A stretch of DNA of 64,000 nucleotides from Gymnogyps californianus. Lineage: Eukaryota; Chordata; Aves; Accipitriformes; Cathartidae. Each line of letters starts with the position of its first letter. Within the stretch, counting starts at the first letter, position 1. The stretch covers positions 11,520,368-11,584,367 of the forward strand of contig NC_059481.1 of the NCBI RefSeq assembly GCF_018139145.2, written 5' to 3'. Under the pieces are notes generated by a model. That model made no database searches. It was not told the origin of the DNA and saw only the letters and a program-made list of their open reading frames with translations. The translations under genes and the position numbers were made by a program. Below, piece by piece: positions 1 to 12,582 of this stretch.

Positions 1-3000
1 CACTCAACACTGCTGTTCACCACCTGTAGTAGTGACAGACCACAAGAAGCAGATTTGACAGGCTCCAGTTATGCTCCATTTTCCTTTCTGGGAAAGGACA
101 ATAGAGTTTCACGGTGCGTTAATGCAAACTGATGGACATTGGAGAACGAGGTATTCTTCGTTTAAGTACTAATATCAACACTGCATGACGTCTGACATGA
201 ATGATTTCTGGACAGTCAGGCTATTGAACCATCGACAGAAGTGTTAGAAGCAGGGGTATAACAAGAGTACTGGTGAAAATAGTGGAGAAATTGCATGGCA
301 ACTAGTCTTGGTTGAATAATGTTTGTTTGACTTATCCATACTAAGCTCATAGAGTGTCTTTCTTGAAAGGAATGAAGTAGAAAGCTCGTAGGGATGTACA
401 TAGTGGGTGTCGTTGCAATATAAAACAAGCAGCTACAGAGAAACATTTCAGATCTCAAGAGAGAACGATGCTCTCATTGTCAGCAGTTCCATACTGTGAA
501 GAGCATGCAATAATTAACCAAAGGCGATATGTTCTTAAACATTTCCCTGAATAGAAATTAAATCATTAAATTAAGGCCTAAAGATCCAATCCTATCTTTG
601 GTAGATACAACAGCAGAAAGCTGAGTAGTACTTACAGTCCTAAACAGTTGTATTGACTTCACTGGGACTCTTTGGGAGATTTGTCTCTAAATTTGGTATA
701 AAAAATTGCAGGACTGGACTCCAAGCATGCTAGAGGTGCAGAATGAAGAGATTATAATTGTTGGTCCCCTGTTATTCTGGTGTTATCCACAATGGCGTGT
801 AGGAAAAGGGAAGGCTTTGGAGAAATCTTAGAAATAGAAAAAATAATTTAAAAGAATGTATTACAAATCTCACTTTGTCTTCAGTATTATCTGTGTAATA
901 AAAAAAGGAACATAAAATTGAGGATGGTGCATTCACTTCTCTGCTAAAAGATAAGTTATTTACTTGCATAAGTAAGTCTGTGTTTATAGCTCAGGTTTTT
1001 AACCTTAACATGCAATTTCTTTGCTTTTATGAGAGTTAGTAGGAAGATCAACATCTCTTAGATGTATCTGCTGTGCTTGTTAGCCTATTACCTCTTTTAA
1101 GGCATAAAGGAATAAAAGCATAAAAGAATATGAAAAGAACAATATACCTTGTGGTGGAAATTAAGGTCGTGTTTACATGTCGATACAGTAAGGTTACTGA
1201 AGAACTATTCTAATTAATAGTGTAAAAACTCTTACAGACAGGTAGTGGACTAGTTGCTATGATCTATTACATCCCTTTGCACTATTCCAGCAGCACCAAA
1301 GAGCAAGCAACTTTACAGAAACACCTGGGGATATCTTTTGAATACTTGTTTTTTCCTATCCCCTAGACATTTGTAGTCTTCAACACAGTAAATAGATACA
1401 GTTATCCCCAGATATCTGACTGGCATGTTAGGGTTTTAGGCAGCAGTAATTTTGAGCAGCTCTACCCCTTCTCTAAGCTTACCTTATAGTCTCATTTTAG
1501 CAAATCATATCCACATATGAAAACTGGACAATTTGTTTCTGGAAACTTCCCATTTCAGTAATTCTACTGTTTCATGTGTGGAAGTGCTACTTAGTCCAAG
1601 TCTAGAACCCCCTGTTCTTCTATTTATTAGTAGTATGCCTGAGGATGCTGCCTTCTACATGAATACGAACTCAATTTCTATTAATGGATATTGTGCATGC
1701 TAGACAGTAATCGCTTAGCAAAAAAATGGTAACTTGAAAAGCTGGCATTTCTGAGATTGCAGTCTGCCTGGCTAAGCATAAATCCACTACTTGTTTCATC
1801 TAATTGTCCTCTTAAAGAACCACAGATTCCCATTTTCATTAAACCCATGCATGCCAGATTTCAGCCTAAAACACACTTTTACACACAAGTTATAAAGCCT
1901 TAGAGACATACTCCCATTGACTATAGCAGTGTGAATTGCGCTCATCTTGGATTTAAGTGCTGCTATTTGTAAAAATCTTGGCACTAGATGCATCCTTCTA
2001 TTAAGACAGATGTGAAGCAAAAGTAGATGAATGGATCAGAGAGGGTGTAAAGAGAGAATCAGTCCCGCAGGCTTATGAAAGGCTGGATATGAGGAAATGC
2101 ACAAGAAACCCTTGCATTGAAACTCAGTTGGTTGTTCCCATCTTATATGAAGTTTGAAAGTCTATAAAAACAAGGTTGATATTTGATCTCCTTTTGAATC
2201 AGTTTGCTTTGTGATGGTATCATGCAGTAGCTTTGCTGAGTAGAATTTCAAAATTCTCATTCAGTGTCTTGGATTTGACCCATGTATTAATCAAGATTTT
2301 ATACTGCCCTTGGAAAATGAGTATTTAGAAATCTCTTTGTTTCTTTGGAGGGAAAGGGGGTTTTATACATTTTCAAGTGCCGGTCATCTTTTTTTCTCTT
2401 TTTTTTTTTTTTTCTTATGATGATAATAACCATGGTGACTTCTGACAGATATGTTCACAGTAGTTTTTCTTTTCACTTTTTAAGTAGAAAAATGAAGCTA
2501 TTACCTTAGAGTAGAAAAAGGATCTTCCCCTGAATCCTATTGACTAGATTTCAAACAGTAAGAACATTTTAAAGCCCTGACTGCTTTTAATGAAAAAAAA
2601 AGGACATGTTGACTTCAACATTATGTTTGTAACAGACACCGTTATGGAAGATGTCTCAAGCGAGCATCATCCAGTGCAAAAATATTTGTCAGGTTTTGCA
2701 ACTTATTTCATGCTCTTGACCCTCCTCAGAGATGTTCTGTAATGTCTAACATTTGAATTCTCTCCCATTTGTTTGAACAAGTGTCTCCCCTTGGAATTTA
2801 TTCTGTTAGTTTATTAATATGACAATAGTGAAGAGAAAAATCTTTTTAAAATATCAGGGGATAGTGTGATAGGAACACTACCTGAAATTGCTCTTTAACA
2901 TATTGACTTTAAAAGCAGTGTCAACTTGACTAACAAGTAAATACAGAGTGGATGAGGTAAAAAAATTAAATACTTTGAATATTCAGTATAGCCCTCTCTA

Positions 3001-6000
3001 CGGTCCATATGGTTAGCATTTGCCCATCACTGTTTGAATTCAAATGCAATAAAAACCTAAGGAAGCCCAATGGCAAAAGGCTCATCCTGAGATCAGATGA
3101 ATAAAGAGAGGATAGTTGGGAACAGCCAGCTTATATCTAATCATAAGACATTTTATTCAGGAAAGACAGGGAAAAAAATCCAGACACTTGGTTCTCATAA
3201 ACTTCGAATCATACATGTTTCCAAAAGACACAGAACTTAGTACTTCACTTTCATAGTATAGCAATCAAACTTTGATTTGTGCTTAGAGAAAACTGTAATT
3301 CATTGTTAACAGCCGGTGCTTACTATTAGATACCACAGAATAACCAGGGCTACCTCCTATTGCAAAGATCTGTAGGTAAACCCATCATTCTTTGACTGAA
3401 AAAAAAAGTTTATTTTCCTGCTCTAATGCAGTACTTTTGAGGATAGTACATAGTTGATTGTTTCTGTCTCCAAATATAAAGATTTTTATTATTATTTAGA
3501 ATTGTAATTCCCTATTTTCTTTGGTTTCTTTCTTCACAAAGTAGCTTGATAAGAAACACAAAACTTTCAATTCTGATTTCCTCTTTATAGAAAGCCAAAG
3601 ATCTACCTTGGAAGAGATGAATTAATTGTTTACATCATCAACTCACTGGAAAAGAATATGGTTTCTAATAACCTTGTCTTTAATAAAGAGATTCTCAGTT
3701 ACTATAGGTCAGAAAACTGGCACTGTCCTGCCATTTAAAGCCTAGATAATTTCACTTTATCTGCTTCTAGTTGTTGCTACTGAAGTTGTATTAAAAATGT
3801 AAACTCACAAACTGTTGTTATTTTTGTTCCAACCTAACTAGCAGCATTAATAGCAGAGCCTCATTTACATGATGACATGGTTACTGGCAATCTGCATCTT
3901 GGAAAACTTGGACTCTGAACAGCCCTAATTAACAGCAAAATGGAGCTGGAAATTAATTGGCATCCAACTAGGTGGAGAATAGAACTCAGAAAATAGAACT
4001 GTCTTGCAGTCTAGTTCCTGACTCACAAATCTGTATGCACAGCAAATATTTCTTTCTTACCTAGATTAGAATAAAATTTCCACCTGCAGTGTGAATTTTT
4101 CCTATCTTTATTTTTTAAAACTTTTTACTGACGTTTTGATATTTGGTAACCTTTAAGCATAGCCAATAATGTTTTACATATTTGATTAAACAGTATACTG
4201 TAGTCATAACAGGAAAACTGGCTGGGAATTATATGCTCTTTTTTATTTCTTTAAGTTCTCTTTGGTGTTTATTTCTTTCCTGAATGTATATTAACATTAA
4301 GTTCAAGGCAAGGAAAGAAGCTGGAAATACTGCAGTACAATACTATTTTGGACGGAAGTCATATGTATGAGATGAAGTTCAGACCAAAAAACTGTGATGA
4401 TTTTAGCTGTTGATTATTTATCTAAAGGCAGTGAAGATTAATATTTATTGTTTACTGAGGCCAAAGATTCATCATGGAAGTGATGTTAATTGGCTCAAAC
4501 TATTTTCTTGGGACATCTAGGATCTTATTTTCTAACAAACTAACACTTCAGCGGCCTAGAAATTTGTGGTTTGGCATCTATTTGAAGTATAATTTCGACA
4601 AACTTGGTTTGTGGCATTTAGATTATGATGTGGTCTAACATCAGGCACTAGATGAATGCTTGCAGTTGAAAGAGCAAGGGTCTGAGGTTTAGGTGTTACT
4701 TTGAGCCAGTGATCATCAAATCTAAATTGTTTCATGTTTGCTGGCTTTTGACATTTTTCAGATCCATCCATTCTCCAGCCATTTTGGTTTCTTACTGTCA
4801 CTTCTAATGTAACCCATTAACCCTGTTCTCTCCACTGCAAAAGTTTATAGCTAGGAGACTGGCATAATTTAATTCAAAAGCAGTTTTAATAAAACTCCTA
4901 AAGTGCAACATTTCTTTTCTGCTTCATATAAATCCTGATACTTTTGGGTTTCTTTACGTAATCACAATTTGAAATATAGTAGGAAATGGAACTATTGGGA
5001 AATTAGTTATAAAGATGGCGGTCTAATACAATCTTGTTTTAAAATTTATGTTATTTCCAGTGATTAAGCAGAGTTTTAGCATTGCCTGGAGTGCTTCATT
5101 CATGGGGAATGATTGAGGAAGTAATTACAGTGAGCTACCTCTTTGACAGTATCTGCAAACACTAGGATTGTGCTACCAGATTGAAATTACATTTACATCC
5201 CAGAAATTATTACCATTTTAGAAGAAAAAAGCTACAGATTGTAGGGAGGAAATACTACAAGCCAATCCACATATTTAGTATAATTTTATCCATGTTTCAA
5301 AAAAAAAAAAATTATAGCCATTTGTGTATAGTTATAAGAAATATCTCAACATATTATCTCAATATATTTCAACAGAGCTATTAGCTATAGCACAATCCCG
5401 CCTGTTGTAAGAAAGGAGCTACTAGCCTGAAGATTATTTTTAAGATGTTTCTCAGTTTTTTTAGTCCATCTCATCTTTATTAGAAAACAAAATCCCTTGA
5501 AGAAGAGTCTGGTTTTGGGCAGCAGAAAGGAGAAAGGGATTCAAGGTTATTGCAAACTAAAAGAAGCAATCCACAAAAATTCTGTAACTATCTTCCTCCG
5601 CTCACCCAAGCACTGTGAGATACTCACTCTTCTTTTTTATCAGGGGCAAAGATAGTACTGATGCCAGTAAGACTCAGCAGTAACCAACCTTTATTTGAAT
5701 ACGGGGATTATTCAGGGCCTCAGAGCAGAGGGGCGTAGCAGGGGAATTGGTGTTCCCCTGACAGGTTGGTTTGGTGCAGCCGCACACTTGCTGAAGAAAC
5801 AAATACTACTTCATTCATTTAAAAATAAGCAAGCAGTTTTAGATGTAATTCTTGCTTTTACATGAGGAATGTCCAACCTTATCTGTATGTGGGCAAAATG
5901 GATATTTAAAAGAAAGAAAAAAACCAGATCATCCAGATCCAGATTTGCTGTGACTGATGAAATCATCCCTTCCCTGAGCACAAGAACTCTGTTCTCTTAC

Positions 6001-6229
6001 TGTGTAAATGTTGAATGCAGCCAGGCACCATAATGCAACAATGGGCCATTAAATAAGGCATTTCTAAAAAGGTCATTTTTTTCCAAATCACTATGCTTTC
6101 ACTGTGGAGAAAATTAATTATAATAAATACAGTGGCCATAAATTTGTTTTTATAACCCCTTGTCTTCAATCTAGAATAAATTAGTCATCATCATAACAAT
6201 CATATTAAGATTTATGGTCTAACTTTATC
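1..6229. other. Unique AT-rich non-coding DNA
   Basis: No gene is supported. Open frames here are 65-81 codons, overlap on both strands and show no domain. The one clear low-complexity feature is a T15 run at 2399-2413. A short string at 649-680 (TTGACTTCACTGGGACT) resembles the 'TTGACTTCAATGGGA' core seen in old amniote repeats, but it is too short to call. The rest shows no structure I can name. Confidence 0.7.
2399..2413. repeat. T15 homopolymer in a T-rich stretch
   Basis: Fifteen consecutive T, preceded by TTTTTTTCTC. It could be the poly(A) end of a minus-strand retroposed element, but no such element is visible next to it, so it is listed only as a simple repeat. Confidence 0.85.
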
Positions 6230-6270
6230 CCCAGTGTTATTTCAGTGTTACACCAGGAGTGACTTTGATC
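6230..6270 (+). repeat. Trace of an old amniote interspersed repeat
   Basis: CAGTGTTACACCAGGAGTGA followed by CTTTGATC closely matches the 'GGAGTTACACCAGGGGTGAATTTGGCCC' string that recurs in turtle, crocodilian and bird genomes (recalled, not searched). Only about 40 bp can be recognised, so the family and orientation are uncertain. Confidence 0.35.
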
Positions 6271-8578
6271 TAAGTGTCTATCCTGTGAGTTATAGAAGGT
6301 GGGGAGCCGCTGCCTTCCTTTCCATTATTAATCGCACTGTATTGCTTCCACCTAGAGAAAATCTGTCTTTTTACAGTGGTTGCTCTTATTCTTTCAGCAT
6401 TCTTTCCACTGTGCTTGTGAACTTTTCCACTATGCCATGTCATTTTGCCTTTAAGGTGAAGGCCCTATGATAAAAAGTCACATCCCCAAGCTTTCTCTAC
6501 AAAGTAGTTCAGAAGTAGAAGTTTGAGGTGCACTGCTGGACCATACATAGTTGAATTCTTCCTACCTGTCACCTGAAAGAACATCAGTAGACTCAGTACC
6601 TCAGTGCTTGTTTGACAGAAGTCTTTGTCCCCTTTTGTTGTATCAAAAAAGCTTTTTACTGATCTTCAAGAGCAGAAGGCAGAAGAAAGATGACCTTCTA
6701 ACCTGCCTGAAAGCAAACTGCTTTGGACCAGTCAGGATTACAGGTGTTTAGTTCTCTATGTTTAGCCCTTTTTGTGACTCAGCACCTTGTAGAAGTAAGT
6801 CTTTCTACACACATTTCTACACACAGTGGTTCAGATAGTGGCAAGTAAGACTCAACCTTTTTTTCAAATTGTCCTGGCTGTAGAATCTGCTATCCTTAGT
6901 GAGCAAGAGGATATACTTTGTACTTCCACTGCTTTCTTTTAAGTGCATCTGGTTAGAAAGCAGTATTTCCTATGAACATTTTCAGGAAGGATTGTTTTTC
7001 TTTCATTGTTTTATATTTTTAAAAATCTAGTTTCTTAAGCCAAGCATTTTTTTTTTTTTTTAATTGGGAAATTTCTTCCGAAACAGAGTTGTCGTGAAGG
7101 TTTTCTTGTCCATACAGAGGTTTGAATGGAAACACTCTATTATCTCTGCTTCTAAAGTATCTGCTTTAGTCTCAGTCGGTGTAGATCTGTAGAGCAAAAG
7201 GTGATGGGACAAAATTCCATTTATACTATTATTATCAATTATATAATGCTAGCTGTCAATTTTGAACAACTTGAACTTATGGTAATCTATCTCTAACAGC
7301 CCTAAGAAAGAGAAATTTGGTAGTTAAGAATACTGGGTGAAACTCTGTTCTGTAACAATAATGTGACCACTTTGAAGTCATTACGGTGAACTGCAGGAGA
7401 ATTATTCCCTTTTAAATTTCATAATCCGGGTATTACAGTAAGTGTGGATGTTACAGAACCATCTTAAATACTTCTTTTTTGCTAATATCCAGATTTTCTG
7501 TATAAATCTGTCTTCTCAGCAAAGAATCAGTAGTGCTAAACATATTTTTAATAATTAATGCATAATTACACCAAAGCAAAAACTATATAGATTTATAGGA
7601 TTGTTTATTCTAACTTTATGGAAATATTAAGGTGATTTATTTTTTTCTTCCTTTGAAAACATGTGAAGGAGTAGGAGGAGTATTTTTGTTTCATAACCTA
7701 TTTAGCCCAGCCTACACTACATGCCCAAATCAGCTCTAGCTGAGTATTTTGCTTAACATTTTTACTCTTCTTTCATGATTTTCCTGGGACCTTTGCCACT
7801 ATGTTGATTAATATGTCAAACCAAATGTTGTGAGTGAGACTTTTGCTACCTGTAGTGTGAGACATACTGGCACAAGTTGCAGAAATGAACTTTAAAGTTC
7901 AGATTGTTTATTAGCTTTTTTGTGGAAGTGAAATAGCAAGATGTGGTGGTGAGAAAGAGACTCATTTGATCAAATTATCCTTCAACTGATGCTGGGCAAA
8001 AAGCAGACCCACAGATGAGAGCTACTGCTAGTATGAATGTTAAGCCTATCACTGTAAGTCACACAGAAGAAAATCCATCGGGAAGAAGACCCTAATGTAC
8101 AGGACTGGAGTTAAGGACTTTTACTTAAATTTAAAGATTTTCTTCCTCATGGGAAAGAATATAATTAGCTATTTTCCTACAACTATTTGACCTGCAGATG
8201 CTTGCATCAGCAGACAGAGGAGTGCATTGAGAAGTACTGGTAGATTATAATTAAGAGATTTTGAGAACCATTATTTATGCGACATCTTGTTTTCTAACTG
8301 TTGGGTTAATAAGATAGTAAACAAGTATCAGCATCTAATGTAATAGTAAAGACGTGTTTTAAATTGGTGGTAAGAATCTAAGGCTGGCTTGAGGAAATCA
8401 GCTGCCACTTGTTCAGTCCACTGTTACTGTCCTTGTAACCAGTACCAACTGTACTCCAAATTAGAAAGCAGCCAAAATTAATATTATGAAGTAATGTAGT
8501 GAAGATATGTCTGCATTAACCTTAAGGAGACCCTAATTAAAGGAATATGGCCAATGCATAACTCTTTATGCCCCTTCT
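6271..8578. other. Unique non-coding DNA
   Basis: No gene or complete repeat seen. Contains a near-perfect 12-bp tandem (TTTCTACACACA twice) around 6801-6826 and a T15 run at 7047-7061. The string around 7331-7400 (ACTGGGTGAAACTCTG, then TTTGAAGTCATTACGG) faintly resembles old repeat cores but is below what I would call. Confidence 0.65.
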
Positions 8579-8614
8579 AACTTCAGTGAAGTTAAACCAG
8601 AAGTGATTTTGGTC
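8579..8614 (+). repeat. Trace of an old amniote repeat
   Basis: AACTTCAGTGAAGTTAAACC then AGAAGTGATTTTGGTCC lines up with the same remembered core as 6230-6270 (ACTTCAATGGAGTTACACCAGGGATGAATTTGG). About 36 bp is visible; chance similarity cannot be excluded without a profile search. Confidence 0.3.
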
Positions 8615-11600
8615 CTTGAGCTTTGGGCACCCAAGTCACGTTCTAATTCTGTCTAGTTCAGCAAGTAAGCCTGTTACGTCATTTCAAATCGCCATTCGAT
8701 ACACTATATGCTAATCTCTTAAGTCTCTTTGTGCTGCAGAAGCAACAGCTAGCGATGTAGGCAGGTGCCAAGAGCTAGATCCCCAATTGGTGCATATAGC
8801 ATAAAGCCAGCAGGGAATAGAATGTAGCTAAATAGGTGGAGAAACTAGGTACATGTCCCTCAGCACAACAGGACAGGGTGTTCTCCTTTTTATGAATCAC
8901 AGATTCGTTACCAAACCCATTAATTTGTACGTATCTTCATTTGTATCCTGCCTTAGTAGGTATTAGTAGGCATTTGGCCCCCAACATAACTACAGTGCTC
9001 ATATGTTCATCCAGTGTGGACGGGAAAAATCCCAAAGCTATTCTGAACTATTCTTGCAGGAGCTGCTGTACAGTAGTGGAAAGCATTATAAAGATTTTGC
9101 TCTATAGAAATGAAAACTGTGTTTCATCATCTCTGAACTACTCACTTTAGAGACACAAGAAAGTACAGTACACTCAGAGAATGCCAAAAGGAGATGTATT
9201 CCAAAGCAGGATATCTTCCAAGAAATCAGATGATTAATGTAGCAGAGGTTGCTGTTGATTCCTGTGTATGTTGGAAATGCTTTGAAATGAGCTAGATTTA
9301 AGCAGTTACACTAATGGTTTTATTCTAAGTGCTTGAAAAAGGAGGTGGTTTGTTTACTGAATAAATTTGCAGCTACTGTCATTTTAATCCTGAAAAATTG
9401 GTTTGGAAAAGGCACCTGGCCCTTCCAATGTGCAGATATAAAATGTGAAGAAGCAATTACAGACACCTTCTTTCAGCAAGGATAATATAAATGTGAAGCC
9501 TCTTTTTGGAAGGCTTCTGAAGACAGAAGCTTTACAAGACAAATTTGTTATCTTGTTTTGTTCTCAAATGCCTGGGTAAGGGTATTAGAAGTCTCCTCAT
9601 CTGGATTCCCAATCTGGTGAGAGGTTTCAAGCTTTCATAATTAAAGTTTCTCTCTATCAAAAAAGAAAAGGGAAAAAAAAAAGTAGCAACCATTCAATGT
9701 CAAGTATAAAACTGAAGCAAAACTACAGCTCTGAAGCTGCACTGATAGATGACTACTTAGCTGTTAGACACACACTACTCCAAGACAGAGCTGAGAAGTC
9801 TACTGCCACATTGGCAAGTTTTTGCACAACTGCTGTCTGCTATATCTGCTTCTTCATGGGATCAGTGGAAAAAAATCAGTTTTTCAAGGCTTTTACCTTC
9901 CCCTCACCATTGCCTGTCCACAACTTTGATTTGTATAGAGAAGCCATCCTATGGCTGTACTGTTCTCTAGTAGTGAGAATGTTATAGACAACCAAAATAG
10001 TAGTATTCAAATCAACTAGCAAGAACACATTTATGGATTTTTATGAGCAAACAAATTATTCAAGATATGTTTTTTACCCAAATATGGAGATGTATAGTGT
10101 AAAACACACACGTGTGCAGTTAAGGGATTGTTTTCAATCTCTGCCTAAGGGCCCAGATGGGCACATATTATCTGTGTATGGACATAACCTCCATTTAATT
10201 TGAGCAAGAGCTGTGAAACAGATAACTTTTCAGTTAGTTGACTTAGTTTTCATGCATTTGTGCTACATCAATTTTATAGTGTCTGTAAACTTAGGCTAAA
10301 GGAATAGGAAGACTAGTAGGAGCAATTAACTTAGTACTATTTGCTGCTCTATGGCCAGATAGAGAACGAAACTAAAAATTCACGAGTCTCTTCTGGGGGT
10401 TGAGAATAATGTATTTTCCTGGCAAAAGTGCTAAAGGATATAGTACAAATAAGACCCTAATCTAAATTTGACAGTTACATTAGAATTTTAAAACATTTAA
10501 AATATTACCTATATGTAATGTTCAAATGGTTTGTGACACTTTCAGGTTAACTTTTAATAGATGTTTGAAAGTGTAGTTTTCACTTGCACAAATGCAACCA
10601 CAAGCAAATTCTGAACTGAAGGTCAAGAACATTTGGCAAAAAGACATTTTAAATGAGGATTATTTTTGTCAAATATTCAGAGCATGCATTTTGTCCTGGT
10701 TTCCATGAGTCATTTCCTCAACCAATAAAGGACAAAATTCTGAAATATTGCATTCAAATGTAGAACTTGAATCATTACAGTTTGTTAATTACATGTTCTT
10801 TGTTAGATAACCTTGCAACCCCAGAAATCTCTTATGCCCCATGTTTTCAACAACATGTAGTGAAAACTGGAACGCCTTCATGACCCACCATTTCAAAGAA
10901 TACTGATCTCTTGGGACTCTACAACTCCTGTAGTAGCCAAGGTGTTTCTAAATCTGCTGAGTCTAGATGGTTATTGGTCACTGTATCTACCTCCTGATTT
11001 CTCAGGCATACATTCATGCGTGCATCATATGCACATCTAATATCTTTTTTAGCCTGCAAGCACTGCAGGTTTGCTTCCTAGAACCAGTCTTACAGCTCTC
11101 TGAATTTGCTACTTGCTTAAACATATCTGTCAAACTTGTTTACTAAGAACTGCCAAAGTTTTGTCTTCTAATTTGTCTCCTTAAGAGATCATGTGGCAGA
11201 AGGACATTGAACAGAAACAAAGGAATCTCTTAGCGATTTGGTTTTGAAATGTAAAAACAGTTCCAGGACTGTGGAAAACAAAAAGCAACTGATCTCAGAT
11301 CATTGCTGTCTGAATTCTGAGTTTGAACCAAATTGTTAGGAGACAGCCTTGCCAAACTGCTTTGTTGATCTTGCTTTTTAAATTTGGTATAATCTCTGTG
11401 GTTTAAAGATGTCCTCTTTTTGCAAGGTAACAGCTGTCCTTCAGGCAGGTGCTAGTTTCCACCATGGAAATGCCAAACTTTAGTTCTGTCAGTGAGTAAA
11501 ATAAACATGATGTGGGCACTAAGGGTCTAATTTTCTAAGCCTCATTCTCAACTAGGATGCCTGACTAGCAATATAACCAAGTGCAAGAATGGCAATTCCT

Positions 11601-12494
11601 CAACCTTGCTCTGTGAAGATTCCTGGAGAGGCAAGATTTTTTATCCAGCAGACCATGCACATCCACAGAGGACCCCTGTGAATAGTGTGCTGAAAGGATA
11701 AAAGAATGATAACATCTTCTTTAGGCTGCAGTAATGGTCATAGAAACAAGAGAAGGTAATAATATCCCTTCCAGGTACCAGCCCTCCCCCACAGTTATAC
11801 GGTTGTGTGAAAGGGTGGACTCCTCAATACCAAGATTTAATTTTCTAACCTTGTTGCTGCATCAGGGAGTCAGCCAGCTTAGCGTTTGTTTTGTGATCAG
11901 AGAAGGTACTGGAACAGGTTCCACTTTACAATCAGTATCTTTTTTTGACTGTCAGGTCTTTGGTAAGCATATTTGCAAAGCAATAATAAAAATTAAAGTG
12001 CACTCTAATACTCTGCACTCACCATTAACTTCTGAAATATTGTAGTGCATTAATTTTAACAGTTACTTTACAAAACCACTTACCAAAATCTTGGATGCCA
12101 GAAAATGATAAAATGCTGTTGATGTTATACCAGAGCTTCCCACAAATTGGTTCTTGGTGTGGAACAGCCTACTTCACTCCCTTCCTGATATAGCATCCAC
12201 CCACAGCGCTTTTCTTCTAAAGGGAACAAACAGCTGGAAAACACATGGAAGTTATTCTGTTTAAAATTCAAGTTAAATTTAACCAGTTGTCTGTGGTCTC
12301 AGACAGCTTCAGATTGAGAAAAATAAGGCTACAGTACAGGACTGATGCTGAGTTTGAGAAGAAATTTCAAAAGAAGAGAGATGTTTATTTTTTAAGTGAG
12401 TATTTGTAGCAGCTTTCTAATTTTCCCACTCAAAATAATGCCTAGTATCTGCTGGTACAATGGTAATAAACATATACATCAGCCATTTTGTTGA
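8615..12494. other. Unique non-coding DNA
   Basis: No gene or recognised repeat. The open frames at 9697-9987 and 11734-12045 (96 and 103 codons) have no recognisable domain, no splice context I can defend and no coding-like composition. TGTCCTGGTTT at 10693 matches the first 11 bases of the LTR family found at 18151 and 54655, but the following sequence does not. Confidence 0.65.
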
Positions 12495-12582
12495 TATACT
12501 TTAAAATACTTTACAAATAGTAACATACCGTTAGTCAGAAAACAGAGCCACAAAGAAGCTAAGTGATTTATCTAAAACCTCA
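12495..12582 (-). mobile_element. Decayed SINE 3' region (MIR-like / old sauropsid SINE)
   Basis: The plus strand reads ...ATACTTTACAAATAGTAACA..., then CAGAAAACAGAGCCACAAAG AAGCTAAGTGATTTATCTAA. This fits the common SINE string 'TTTTACAGATGGGGAAACTGAGGCACAGAGAAGCTAAGTGACTTGCCCAAGG' read in reverse, so the element lies on the minus strand. The tRNA-like head is not visible. The match is by eye from memory of the family; the copy is strongly diverged. Confidence 0.45.
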